Source: Mesorhizobium kowhaii
Lineage (GTDB): Bacteria; Pseudomonadota; Alphaproteobacteria; Rhizobiales; Rhizobiaceae
Direction of reading: 5' to 3'
DNA: 64,000 bases
Assembly (NCBI RefSeq): GCF_003253745.1
Contig: NZ_MZXV01000051.1
Coordinates: 364,774-428,773 of the forward strand
This document shows positions 35,060 to 43,545 of this stretch, one piece after another. The position numbers and the translations under genes are program-made. Numbering within the stretch: the first letter of the stretch is position 1; each line of letters starts with the position of its first letter. Under the pieces are notes generated by a model, which saw only the letters and a list, made by a program, of their open reading frames with translations, had not been told where the DNA came from and made no database searches.

Positions 35060-35902
35060 TCATCGCCTCAGTCCGGCCATGAAAGTCCCTACTCGGGCGG
35101 GGTCGACCTGGTTCCACCAGACGCCGTCACGCTTCAGCGCGCTGGCAATGATGACGCCATCGACGATGCCAAGGATGTCGTTGGCATTATCGGGCGTCAC
35201 GCCGCTGCCGACCAGCGTCGGTAGGCCGGCGGCCTCCTTGATCATTCGGATGTAGCTCAGATCCGCAGCGTGCCCGGTGCGCTGACCCGTCGCGATGATG
35301 GCGTCGGCGTCGAAGAAGACCAGATCCTTGACCAGTTCCTCCACCGGGCGGTCGGCAACGATCGCGTGCGCGCCATGCTTGACGTGGGCATCGGCGAAAA
35401 TGCGAATGCCGTTGGCGCGCAGCCTGGCTCGGTAGCGTGCTGCGCGGCCCGATTCCCCTTCGACAAAGCCCTCATTGGCGACGTAGGCATTAGCCCACTG
35501 ATTGATCCGGACGAAGCCCGCGCCAGCGGCGCTAGCGATCGCAAGCGCTGGGATCGCGGCGTTTGCGAGCACATTTATGCCGATCGGCTTGCCGAGTTCG
35601 CGGCGAATGCGGTCGGAGACGACCGCCATATAGGCCGCTGTCTCCGGACCGAGATCGTCAGGTTTGGCGAATGGGATGTCGCCATGATTCTCGACAATTA
35701 CGCCGTCGCATCCGCCATCGAGATAGGCTTTCGCATCGTTTAGCCCTCGCTGATAGATCGCCTCCACCGCCTCGCCATCATAGCGTGGCGCGCCAGGAAG
35801 CGGCGCAAGGTGAACGACCCCGATCACCACTTTGGTGCGACCGAAAAGCTGGATGAGCGCGTCGCCGCCTGATTGACCGATCAGAGGTGAGGGCTGGGTC
35901 AT
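35060..35902 (-). CDS. BtpA/SgcQ family TIM-barrel protein
   Basis: 280 aa. The strands VVIGVVHLAPLPGAPRYDG, GCDGVIVENHGDIPFAKPD, GINVLANAAIPALAIA, GIRIFADAHVKHGAHAI, ADAIIATGQRTG and LVGSGVTPDNANDIL follow BtpA/SgcQ, a phosphate-binding (beta/alpha)8 family first named for photosystem I biogenesis but in most bacteria found in sugar catabolic operons. Probably a cytoplasmic enzyme acting on a phosphorylated intermediate. Last gene of the operon; its ATG overlaps the PfkB stop (ATGA). Confidence 0.9.
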   Translation of the reverse strand: MTQPSPLIGQSGGDALIQLFGRTKVVIGVVHLAPLPGAPRYDGEAVEAIYQRGLNDAKAYLDGGCDGVIVENHGDIPFAKPDDLGPETAAYMAVVSDRIRRELGKPIGINVLANAAIPALAIASAAGAGFVRINQWANAYVANEGFVEGESGRAARYRARLRANGIRIFADAHVKHGAHAIVADRPVEELVKDLVFFDADAIIATGQRTGHAADLSYIRMIKEAAGLPTLVGSGVTPDNANDILGIVDGVIIASALKRDGVWWNQVDPARVGTFMAGLRR

Positions 35903-36807
35903 GAGAACTCCGTTTGATCGATGAGCGCCGCCATTTCAGACGCGGAAGGACAGGATAACAGTGTGCCCGACCGTGTCACCGCGATTGCCGCGGCCGCGAG
36001 CGCGAACTTCAGCGCTGATGTAACCGACATCTCCTTGGCAAACCCGCCGGCCAGACAGCCGCAGAACACATCGCCGGCACCGCTGGTGTCGAGCGCCTCG
36101 ACGTGTGGCGCCGGCAAACGAAGCGATCCTGCTTGGTCCGGGCCAAGCACAAGACAACCATCGGCGCCGAGCGTAATCACGATAGTCCCGGCGCCTTTGG
36201 CCGCTAGCGCGTCGGCCGCCGCCGCCATATCGCTCCTGTCGGTCAGTGCTTTCGCCTCCGATTGATTTACCACCAGCACCTCCGCCAGACCGAAGTTAGG
36301 CGGAGCCGCCGCATCGACAGGGCTGGCGTTCAGAACGGTGCGCGCGCCCTTTTCCTGTGCTGCCCGCAGGCAGGCATTTGTCGCGGAGCCTCGCAGGTTT
36401 CCTTGCATGACAAGGATGTCGCCAGGCGCGATCCGGCGCGCAAGTGCGGTTTGAGCAATGGGATCGAACGCTTCGCTGCAGGCGACGCCGCTGACGATGA
36501 AGTTCTCGCCGCCAGCATCAATGACGATGGTCGAGCGGTCGCTCGGCAAGTCGAATTCGTTCACCTGGACGTCGGACAACTCCATGTCGAGGCAGTTCCT
36601 GATCCATGCGCCTGCGGGATCCTTGCCGAGTGCCGTCCATAGCGTAACCGCCGCGCCCGTGCGCGCGGCCGCGACCGCCTGGTTTGCGCCCTTGCCGCCG
36701 AGGCCGTCAGCGCTGGCAACGGCATTCAAAGTCTCGCCGGCGGAAGGGAAGCGGCCGAGGCGAAACGTTGTGTCGACACAGGCATTGCCCACGACGTGAA
36801 CGTGCAT
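35899..36807 (-). CDS. PfkB family carbohydrate kinase (ribokinase-like)
   Basis: 302 aa. Ribokinase fold: substrate-binding GGKGANQAVAAARTG near residue 37, ATP site and catalytic base in ALDTSGAGDVFCGCLAGGF near 240-258 (Asp of GAGD), and IVITLGADGCLVLG. Phosphorylates a sugar, sugar acid or nucleoside with ATP; substrate unknown. Probably phosphorylates the imported compound or its hydrolysis product before the BtpA-like step. Separated by 3 bases from the upstream gene. Confidence 0.92.
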   Translation of the reverse strand: MHVHVVGNACVDTTFRLGRFPSAGETLNAVASADGLGGKGANQAVAAARTGAAVTLWTALGKDPAGAWIRNCLDMELSDVQVNEFDLPSDRSTIVIDAGGENFIVSGVACSEAFDPIAQTALARRIAPGDILVMQGNLRGSATNACLRAAQEKGARTVLNASPVDAAAPPNFGLAEVLVVNQSEAKALTDRSDMAAAADALAAKGAGTIVITLGADGCLVLGPDQAGSLRLPAPHVEALDTSGAGDVFCGCLAGGFAKEMSVTSALKFALAAAAIAVTRSGTLLSCPSASEMAALIDQTEFS

Positions 36808-36810
36808 CGC

Positions 36811-37581
36811 TCAGTTCTCGCCGGTCGCCCAGCTAAGCATCTGTTCGAACAGGGTCTTATAGCCTTTCCAGGCGATGAATTCCGGTGGCAGCCAATGCGG
36901 CCCGACATCGGATGTCCAAGCCACACTGCGGCCCTTGCCGTAGTGGCCGGTGACAAGCAGCGGCAGTGATTCATATTCCGACGACACGGTAGCCAGAACT
37001 TCTGCCCCGTCTTTCAGCGTCACCTCGTTGAAGCCGAGCAGGATCGGCCAGTCCGAACCGAGACCCTTCAAGATCGGATGGCTTGACGAGCCTTTTAGCA
37101 CAGGCGCAAAGCCCTCCGGAACCTCGACGCGGTCGTCGACCGCGAGGCAGTTCACCGGAAGCACTTCCTCGACCGGCGTCTTGCGGTAGCGCGCGCCGCC
37201 GTTGATACCCTGGAAGCTGTAGTAGCCGCCGAACATCAAAAGTCCGCCGCCGGCGCTCACATAGTCGCGCAGCAGACGCAAGCGGTTCGGTGTTCTTTTC
37301 GAGTGAACCCAGGTGTCGGGATGCAGAAGCAGTGTGTTGGCGCCGATGTCGGAGAGCACCACTGCATCATATGCCGAGAGGGCTTCCATTGTTTGAGGAA
37401 AGGTGCGCTGAGCCTCATGCGCCGGCATGAAGGTCACGTCGAAATCAGTCGCCTTCAAAGCCTTCAGCAATTCGTCCGCGCCGGTATGGTAAGTGACCGT
37501 CGGAAATTGGTCGAAACCCTTGATATGGGTCGCGGTCGACACCCAGGATTCACCGGCAAGCAGGATCTTCTTCTTGGACAT
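36811..37581 (-). CDS. GATase1-like protein (DUF1355-type glutamine amidotransferase homologue)
   Basis: 256 aa: KKILLAGESWVSTATHIKGF at the start, then DAVVLSDIGANTLLLHP, GGGLLMFGGYYSFQGINGGA and HYGKGRSVAWTSDVGPHWLP. This is the class I amidotransferase-like fold often found beside sugar ABC transporters. The usual nucleophile Cys is absent at the elbow, where GGYYSF stands, so it is unlikely to hydrolyse glutamine; a sugar- or trehalose-type binding or hydrolase role is possible. 27 bases after the phosphotriesterase-like gene. Confidence 0.8.
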   Translation of the reverse strand: MSKKKILLAGESWVSTATHIKGFDQFPTVTYHTGADELLKALKATDFDVTFMPAHEAQRTFPQTMEALSAYDAVVLSDIGANTLLLHPDTWVHSKRTPNRLRLLRDYVSAGGGLLMFGGYYSFQGINGGARYRKTPVEEVLPVNCLAVDDRVEVPEGFAPVLKGSSSHPILKGLGSDWPILLGFNEVTLKDGAEVLATVSSEYESLPLLVTGHYGKGRSVAWTSDVGPHWLPPEFIAWKGYKTLFEQMLSWATGEN

Positions 37582-37608
37582 TTGAACTCCGTTGTCAGTC
37601 TTGGCCGC

Positions 37609-38700
37609 TTAAGTCTGCCGCGCGAACACGGCCTTCGGATTGGCGATCAGCATGCGGTCGATGGCTCGCTGCTCAATACCGTGCCGTTGCAGACGCGGTA
37701 TGAAATGCTTCAGGATGTAGCCGTAGCCGAAGCCGCCGAAGCGGGTCAGCATGATCTTGAGGAACACATCCTGCGAGAGCAGCAGGCGGTCGCCGAAGCC
37801 CGCTTCGACAAGTGCCGCAATTGCTCGGGCATTCTCTTCATCGGAGGGCGATTGCGCGTCCTGATCGGCATAATAGTAGTCCATGCCGATCATATCATAT
37901 TCGAGGAACGCGCCACGGCGGGCAAGGCTTGTCTGATAGTCGAGATCGTTGTGGCTGGGATTCATGTGGCAGAGCACGGTGTGGCGAAGATCGGCGCCCT
38001 CGGCCTCCACGACATCGAGCACCTCGTGCGCCAGTCGTTCCCAGCCCGGCAGATGGATTGACAGCGGCACGCCCGTGATGCGCGAGGCTCGCGCGGAAGC
38101 TCTCAGCGACTTTCGTTCCTCGGAGGTGAAGTCCTTGCTGACGCCGACCTCGCCAATCAGGCCGGCCAGGATCGGCGGCTGCGTCTCGCCGCCGCCGACG
38201 TCATTGACGATGAACTCGGTCACCGCGTCGACATCCATGGTCTTCAGCCATTCGGGATGGGTGTGCTCGAGATAGAAGCCGGTGCCCATGACGATCTTCA
38301 GGCCAGACATGCGGCTGATGCGGGCAAGCGTTTCCGGCTCGCGGCCGATGCCGATATTGGTTGCGTCGACGACGGTGTGACCACCCAGCGCGCGATACCG
38401 TTGCAGCTCCGACAGCGCCAAGTCACTGTCGTCGAGCGAAACGTTGTCGCGGTTCACGTAGGGGTTCATGCGCAATTCGCCGATGATCTCAATGTTCACT
38501 GGCTGCTCGGCGAGCGCCATGTCGTCCGGATGACAGGGACATTTCCAGGTGCGCGCGCCGTCGAGCAAGATGTGCTCGTGCATCAGGGTAATTCCCATCT
38601 CTTCGACCGGAACGGGGCCGAGCACGGTCATCACATGGCCGGTTTCGACCCCGATCTCCAGCCGCGGCTTGGGGGGCGCGTCATCGAAGAGATTACTCAT
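37609..38700 (-). CDS. Phosphotriesterase-family metal-dependent hydrolase
   Basis: 363 aa amidohydrolase-superfamily TIM barrel. Metal ligands visible: HEH in GITLMHEHILLDG, Glu in GLIGEVGVSKDFT (replacing the carboxylated Lys of PTE), His in PLSIHLPGW, His in TVLCHMNPSHNDL and Asp in LLSQDVFLK. Members hydrolyse lactones or phosphoesters; in sugar operons a lactonase or phospho-lactonase role is the most likely. 4 bases from the permease gene. Confidence 0.88.
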   Translation of the reverse strand: MSNLFDDAPPKPRLEIGVETGHVMTVLGPVPVEEMGITLMHEHILLDGARTWKCPCHPDDMALAEQPVNIEIIGELRMNPYVNRDNVSLDDSDLALSELQRYRALGGHTVVDATNIGIGREPETLARISRMSGLKIVMGTGFYLEHTHPEWLKTMDVDAVTEFIVNDVGGGETQPPILAGLIGEVGVSKDFTSEERKSLRASARASRITGVPLSIHLPGWERLAHEVLDVVEAEGADLRHTVLCHMNPSHNDLDYQTSLARRGAFLEYDMIGMDYYYADQDAQSPSDEENARAIAALVEAGFGDRLLLSQDVFLKIMLTRFGGFGYGYILKHFIPRLQRHGIEQRAIDRMLIANPKAVFARQT

Positions 38701-38704
38701 GGGC

Positions 38705-39709
38705 TCAACGGCTTCGCACCGCGCCGCGGAACAGGCGGAAGTTCAGCCAGATGGCGATCAGGATGATCGTTCCGGTCACGATCGGCGTCAGGAAAGGCGA
38801 TAGATGCGCCAGGATCAGGCCGTTGCCGATGATGGCCACGGTAAGCGCACCGAGCACCGTGCCGACAATCGTTCCGCGGCCCCCGAAGAGACTGGTGCCG
38901 CCAAGCACGACGGCAGCGATCACTTCGAGCTCGAAGCCTTGCCCGGCATTCGAAGATCCGGATCCGAGCCGGGCAGCAATGATGATCCCGGCAAGCGCCG
39001 CCGCGGCGGCGGAAATCACATAAACGAAAAGCGTCATCAGTCGCGTGTTCACACCGGCGCGTCTCACCGCCTCGGCGTTGGCGCCGATGCCGGTCACATA
39101 GCGGCCGAACGGCGTCTCGTTGAAGGCCAGATAGGCGATCGCGAGGATCACCAGCGCGATGAGCGCCGGAACTGGCACGCCAAGGAACCAAGCTCGGCCT
39201 ATGACCGTGAAAGGGCTTCCCGGTTCGACGGGGATGGAGTAGCCGCCGGTGATCAGCAGCGCCACGCCACGGATCACCGAAAGCCCGGCAAGCGTGACGA
39301 TGAAGGCCGGGATGCCCTCATACGCCACGAAATAACCCTGCACCGCGCCAAGCAGGGCACCCAAGGCGAGCATGGCGAGGATGACCGCCGGCCACGGCAA
39401 GCCGAGCTGCAGAAGTGTCGCCGACAGCGTTGCCACCAGCGCCAGCACGGAGCCGACTGAAAGATCGATGCCGCCCGTGGTGATAACGAAGGTCATCGCC
39501 GCGGCGACGATGAGCAGCGGCGATGACTGCCGCAGGATGTTCAACAGATTGGGCGATGTCAGAAAGGCGTTCGTCGCCACCGAGAAGATGATGCAAACGA
39601 CAAGAAAGAACAGCGCAATCGACACGACACTGCCATTGGCGAGCATCATGTCTCGCCATGTGCCTTCCCGCATCTTTCGCGACTGAGCGGAGTGGGTCGC
39701 TTCGCTCAT
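38705..39709 (-). CDS. CUT2-type sugar ABC transporter permease
   Basis: 334 aa, eight to ten helices, RbsC/FrcC type: TFVITTGGIDLSVGSVLALV near residue 75, GIPAFIVTLAGLSVIRGVAL and LEVIAAVVLGGTSLFGGRGT (the coupling helix signature). Forms the membrane channel of the importer, probably as a homodimer. The start overlaps the ATPase stop by 4 bases. Confidence 0.93.
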   Translation of the reverse strand: MSEATHSAQSRKMREGTWRDMMLANGSVVSIALFFLVVCIIFSVATNAFLTSPNLLNILRQSSPLLIVAAAMTFVITTGGIDLSVGSVLALVATLSATLLQLGLPWPAVILAMLALGALLGAVQGYFVAYEGIPAFIVTLAGLSVIRGVALLITGGYSIPVEPGSPFTVIGRAWFLGVPVPALIALVILAIAYLAFNETPFGRYVTGIGANAEAVRRAGVNTRLMTLFVYVISAAAAALAGIIIAARLGSGSSNAGQGFELEVIAAVVLGGTSLFGGRGTIVGTVLGALTVAIIGNGLILAHLSPFLTPIVTGTIILIAIWLNFRLFRGAVRSR

Positions 39710-40503
39710 GCCGGCGCTCCATCGCGATGGCGGTTGGTGGCCGATCGAGCGTTAAACTTGCGGCCAACGATCAGGTTGACCACGTCCTCGATATTGGTTT
39801 CGCCGATCAGCCGCTCGGCGACGTTGCGTCCTTCATACATGACTTGAATGCGGTCGCACACGAGGAACAGATCCTGGAGGCGGTGGGTGATCAGAATAAC
39901 GCTGACGCCGCGCGCGCTCACCGTGCGGATGAGGTCCAGCACAGCCTCGACCTCGGCGACGGCAAGCGCTGCCGTTGGCTCATCCATAATCAACACGGAC
40001 GGCTCGAACGAGGCGGCGCGGCCGATCGCAATCGACTGTCGCTGTCCGCCGGACAGGTTTTCGACCTTGAGCCGCGTGTCGGCGATAACGATGCCAAGAC
40101 GGTCGAGCATCTGGCGCGTTTGCTCGTGCATGCGCTTCTTGTCGAGAAAGGAAATGCCGGCGATGCGCCGGCGCGGCTCGCGGCCGAGAAACAGATTGCC
40201 GGCGACGTCGACGGTGTCACAGAGCGACAGGTCTTGATAGACCATCTCCACGCGCGCTGCACGCGAGTCCGCCGGCGAACTGAAGGTCACCGGCATTCCA
40301 TCGATCTCGATCGTGCCGGCGTCGGGGATAACCGCCCCCGACAGCACCTTGCTCAACGTAGACTTTCCTGCGCCATTGTCGCCGACCAGCCCCAAGACCT
40401 CGCCCGGCTTCAGCGTTAGGGACACGTCATCGAGCGTCTGGATGGCGTTGTAGCGCTTTGAGATGCCGCTCATCCGCACCCGGTAGGTCTCGCCACTGCT
40501 CAT
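39706..40503 (-). CDS. CUT2-type sugar ABC transporter ATPase (single domain)
   Basis: 265 aa from ATG 40503 (MSSGETYRVRMSGISKRYNA); ATG 40515 is possible. Walker A GLVGDNGAGKSTLSKVLSG, signature ENLSGGQRQSIAIGRA, Walker B VLIMDEPTAAL and H-loop VILITHRLQD are all intact. One nucleotide-binding domain, as in FrcA, rather than the two of RbsA, so it must dimerise. Confidence 0.93.
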   Translation of the reverse strand: MSSGETYRVRMSGISKRYNAIQTLDDVSLTLKPGEVLGLVGDNGAGKSTLSKVLSGAVIPDAGTIEIDGMPVTFSSPADSRAARVEMVYQDLSLCDTVDVAGNLFLGREPRRRIAGISFLDKKRMHEQTRQMLDRLGIVIADTRLKVENLSGGQRQSIAIGRAASFEPSVLIMDEPTAALAVAEVEAVLDLIRTVSARGVSVILITHRLQDLFLVCDRIQVMYEGRNVAERLIGETNIEDVVNLIVGRKFNARSATNRHRDGAPA

Positions 40504-40579
40504 CTTGGATCCCACGGGATTTGCAAAGAGTCCGCGGCGTGACTCTCAACAGGCGCCGCGGATCGGTCGTCGATGCAGT

Positions 40580-41518
40580 TTACTGGAACATCGCGCGGTA
40601 TTGGTCGACATTCTTTTTGGTCACGATCGTCACCGGAATATTGATGATCGGATCAACCTTTTCGCCCTTCTTGAGCTTGGTCAGCGCTTCGACAGCGGCC
40701 TTGCCTTCGCCCGCCGGATCCTGCTGGACGACCGCCACTACCCAACCATCGTCGATGCCCTGAACCGCCTGCTTGGTCAGGTCCCAGCCGAACACTTTGA
40801 CGTCGCCGGTGCGGCCCTGGCTGGTCACGGCCGAAACCGCGCCGAGCAACGCCGGCTCGCCGGTCGCATACAGCGTTGTCATGTCCGGATTGGCGGTCAT
40901 CAAATTCTCCGAAGCGCTCAACGCGGTCTCCTGAACATTCTGGCCGTCGACCGTGTCGAGGAAGGTGACCGCTTCGCCGCTGTCGGTGACCGCCTTCTTA
41001 AAGCCGTCGAGCCGCTGGTTCTGGATGAACGAATTAAGCGCGCCAACGATACCGATCTTGGCTTTGCCGGCCATCTCGGACTTCACATAGTCGGCGTAGA
41101 ATTTGCCGATGTCCTCGCCGGCCTTGGTATTGTCGACGCCTATGAACGAAATGTTGTCGCCATCGGGAATCTGCGCGTCGATGGCGATCACGGGAATGCC
41201 AGCCGCCTTGGCGGCGGTGATTGCAGGCTTGACGCCGTTCACGTCGATGGCGACCAAAATGATGCCGTCGACTTTCTGGGTGATGTAGTTCTCGATCGCG
41301 TCATTTTGCGCGCTCGGCACGTTGTTGGCATTGAAGATGACCAGCTTGGCGCCGGCGGCATCGGCCGCCTTCTGCGCACCCTCGTTGATCTGGTTGAAAA
41401 AGAGGGCTTGCTGGTTGATGTTGACGAGAGCGAACGTGTCGGCGAGCGCTGATCCCATGGCTGTTGAGCAGATGGTAATGAAGGCGACGCAACCGACGAG
41501 AAGTTTAAACAGACGCAT
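40580..41518 (-). CDS. Periplasmic sugar-binding protein of the ABC importer
   Basis: 312 aa from ATG 41518 with an AAGGGGAAC site. Signal peptide MRLFKLLVGCVAFITICSTA cleaved after ALA. Type I periplasmic binding fold (ribose-binding type): AKLVIFNANNVPSAQND, KVDGIILVAIDVNGVKPAI, GIPVIAIDAQIPDGDNISFI, VFGWDLTKQAVQGIDDGWV. It defines the ligand, which is probably a monosaccharide or polyol but cannot be named. First gene behind the operator region, so the operon promoter is at 41519-41640. Confidence 0.92.
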   Translation of the reverse strand: MRLFKLLVGCVAFITICSTAMGSALADTFALVNINQQALFFNQINEGAQKAADAAGAKLVIFNANNVPSAQNDAIENYITQKVDGIILVAIDVNGVKPAITAAKAAGIPVIAIDAQIPDGDNISFIGVDNTKAGEDIGKFYADYVKSEMAGKAKIGIVGALNSFIQNQRLDGFKKAVTDSGEAVTFLDTVDGQNVQETALSASENLMTANPDMTTLYATGEPALLGAVSAVTSQGRTGDVKVFGWDLTKQAVQGIDDGWVVAVVQQDPAGEGKAAVEALTKLKKGEKVDPIINIPVTIVTKKNVDQYRAMFQ

Positions 41519-41589
41519 TTGCGGTTCCCCTTGCTTGCGGGCCAAACCTCATTCGGCTGGTCCCATTGGCGCTTCAGCACGAGGCAAAC

Positions 41590-41627
41590 ATTCAAGAGAC
41601 TTGAATATTTGTCAATGCGTTTGAATG
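41590..41627 (-). promoter_or_regulatory. Operator palindrome overlapping the operon promoter
   Basis: ATTCAAG-AGA-CTTGAAT (41590-41606) is a perfect 7-bp inverted repeat; a further half-site TTTGAATG sits at 41620-41627, 30 bases from the first half-site. On the minus strand a TTGACA -35 box (41615-41610) lies between them. Likely the binding site of the XRE-cupin regulator encoded just upstream. Confidence 0.55.
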
Positions 41628-41639
41628 CCTGCCTGTCGA

Positions 41640-42266
41640 TCAGAAAGTCGCCGGCGTGTTGACCCAGAAAATGCTAGCTCGCTTCCCGCCGATGTTGCGG
41701 TAGTGATGCGGCAGCTCCGACCTGAACACGAACGCGTCGCCAGTGGCGAGATCATGGCTTTTGCCGTCGACGATCAACTCGATCCGGCCAGCGAGCACAT
41801 AGCCAACTTCCTCGCCGACATGCTGGATGGGACCCTCGCTCTCTCCGTCTGTCTCGATATGATGGATATTGCACTGCAGCAGGTGGCCGGACGAATACGG
41901 AATAACGCGCTCGAGCGAAATGCCTTCCCCGCGTCTCAAGGCGTCGAGCGTGATCAATGGCCGCGCGCCTGCACGGAACACGATCGCCTCGTCGTCGTCG
42001 ACCTCCTCGAACATCCAGCCGATATTGGTGCCCAAAACTTCGACCAGGCGGTGGAGCATAGGTAGGGACGGCGAAGCCTTGCCGTTCTCGATTTTGGACA
42101 AAAGGCTTTCGGAGCATTTCGCAGCAGTGGCCAGCGTCTTTAGCGTCATGCCACGTGTCTGGCGGGCGAGGCGCAACCGCGTTCCAAGCCGCGCGGCATT
42201 TACGGTGGCGTCCATTTCGGACTCTGGCCGTCGCCGATCGATTTTGTTCATCCGTTCGCCAACCAT
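41640..42266 (-). CDS. XRE family transcriptional regulator with cupin sensor domain
   Basis: 208 aa. N-terminal Cro/C1 helix-turn-helix (RLARQTRGMTLKTLATAAKC, SESLLSKIENGKASPSLPML) and C-terminal cupin barrel (GEEVGYVLAGRIELIVDGKS, GDAFVFRSELPHHYRNIGG) that should bind a small ligand. ATG 42266 or 42251 (MNKIDRR) could start. It precedes the transporter operon in the same direction by 121 bases and probably controls it. Confidence 0.9.
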   Translation of the reverse strand: MVGERMNKIDRRRPESEMDATVNAARLGTRLRLARQTRGMTLKTLATAAKCSESLLSKIENGKASPSLPMLHRLVEVLGTNIGWMFEEVDDDEAIVFRAGARPLITLDALRRGEGISLERVIPYSSGHLLQCNIHHIETDGESEGPIQHVGEEVGYVLAGRIELIVDGKSHDLATGDAFVFRSELPHHYRNIGGKRASIFWVNTPATF

Positions 42267-42398
42267 TCAACAGTCAAGGAACAACTGTCGCGCGAGCAAA
42301 AGACAGCGGCGGCCGATTTGCAAGTGGTGATCTGTCAATATCGACACTGCAGACGTGGCCGCCAGCCCGATAACGCGGACACCGCAAGAAATTCAGTC

Positions 42399-42611
42399 TT
42401 ACCGCTCGCTCGCAATCATGGCCTCTATTTCAAAACGCACATTGCGCAAATCGGTGAGCCGCTCGCGGCTGAGAGCCGGAATGCCGATGGACCGCCCTGA
42501 AACCACAGTCAGCGCGTTTGCCGCCGTCAGGCGGCGCAGCGCCTCCCTTACCGGCATCGGGCTGACGCCGAAGGCGTCGGCAAGACTCTGAACGGTGGCG
42601 CTACTAGGAAC
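42399..42611 (-). pseudogene. Relic of a GntR-family regulator
   Basis: Minus-strand reading VQSLADAFGVSPMPVREALR, then RLTAANALTVVSGRSIGIPA and LTDLRNVRFEIEAMIASER is the winged helix and first FCD helix of a GntR/FadR regulator. The first 25 residues and almost the whole ligand domain are missing. To the right (about 42640-42770) a + strand frame with TFIGAMIGGIAGNAFGSNRR looks like a glycine-zipper peptide, unconfirmed. Confidence 0.7.
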
Positions 42612-42834
42612 CGCAGTTGCGGTCTGGACATCCGTGATTACTTTCATCGGCGCGATGATTGGTGGCATCGCAGGCAATGCCTTCGGATCGAACAGAAGGA
42701 ATCGAGAACTCGAGCGGGAGCTTAAGAACGAAACGGCAGGCTCAAAAGCACCTATAAAGGTGACCTAGAATGCCCTACATCAGGAAATTGAAATCCATGT
42801 AAGTCATTGATATTGTTTAGAAAAATGAAACTGG

Positions 42835-42953
42835 CTGGGGTTCTTAGAAGCTTTTCGAACTTTCTGTCTTGCGCCTCCAGTCGAAATGCGCGCGCTTATG
42901 AAGGAGGTGGGAAGTCTGGATCCGCTGTGGTGCAAACTTGATCGAAGCACTCA
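42835..42953 (+). repeat. Duplicated fragment, copy 2 (matches 33358-33475)
   Basis: See 33358-33475. Here the frame extends further as MKEVGSLDPLWCKLDRSTHS and remains open to about 43040, so this copy may show more of the original protein. No start codon or ribosome site is visible on its left. Confidence 0.6.
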
Positions 42954-43110
42954 TTCTAGGCTGCTTGTGCTCCGAAGGACTGCGAACTTGCTGCGGAAAG
43001 AACGACTGAGTTCCTGCCCAGTCGCTAAACCCGAGATTCATAGTGCTCCGTCAAGTCTTTGATTCAAGCTACCGCTAGGCGGCAACCAACCCCCTGGCCG
43101 TATCAATCTC

Positions 43111-43519
43111 CTAAGCTGGTATCAGGACGGCGAGGCGGTGCACGCCGACCTCCTTGCTTGTGTTCGTCCGGTCTTGCCCTTGGAGCAGGTGTATACGTCA
43201 CCTTCCTTTAGCTTGAATTCCTTGTCTGCCTTCTTGATGGTGAATGCGCCGGAAGTAATGGTGCAAACCATGTCGTTGTCCATCACGGTTTGAGGCGCGT
43301 TGGCTGAAAGACCACGTCGACACTCGAGATGCTCTTATAGGCGGGAATGTCGGAGGTGCCGGTGCCGACCTCAACCACTCTGACGCCGGGCGCAATCTCC
43401 TTGCCTTCCTTCGGGTCGTACTTCTTGGTTTTTGCGGAAGCGGCCAGGGTGAACAAAGGCGATGCCGCAACGGTTGTCAGACCGAAGGCAATTGCAGACC
43501 TGCGATTCATGGCTTTCAT
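43111..43519 (-). pseudogene. Exported cupin-like protein with two frameshifts
   Basis: ATG 43519 opens MKAMNRRSAIAFGLTTVAAS, a signal peptide, then DPKEGKEIAPGVRVVEVGTG. Near 43290 the frame shifts to MDNDMVCTITSGAFTIKKAD followed by EFKLKEGDVYTCSKGK, and near 43165 again to TNTSKEVGVHRLAVLIPA and a stop at 43111. Joined, this is one small exported beta-barrel protein. Two single-base events kill it. It lies right next to the rearranged MerR gene. Confidence 0.7.
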
Positions 43520-43545
43520 GGCATCCTCCCGATGCTCGTCATGGT

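Noticed and set aside
39658..40419. 253-aa plus-strand frame opposite the ABC permease and ATPase genes
   Set aside because: Antisense shadow; both real genes there have complete ABC transporter motifs.
42631..42770. Plus-strand glycine-zipper-like peptide next to the GntR relic
   Set aside because: The hydrophobic GAMIGGIAGNAFG run is suggestive, but there is no start codon with a ribosome site; left as a note only.
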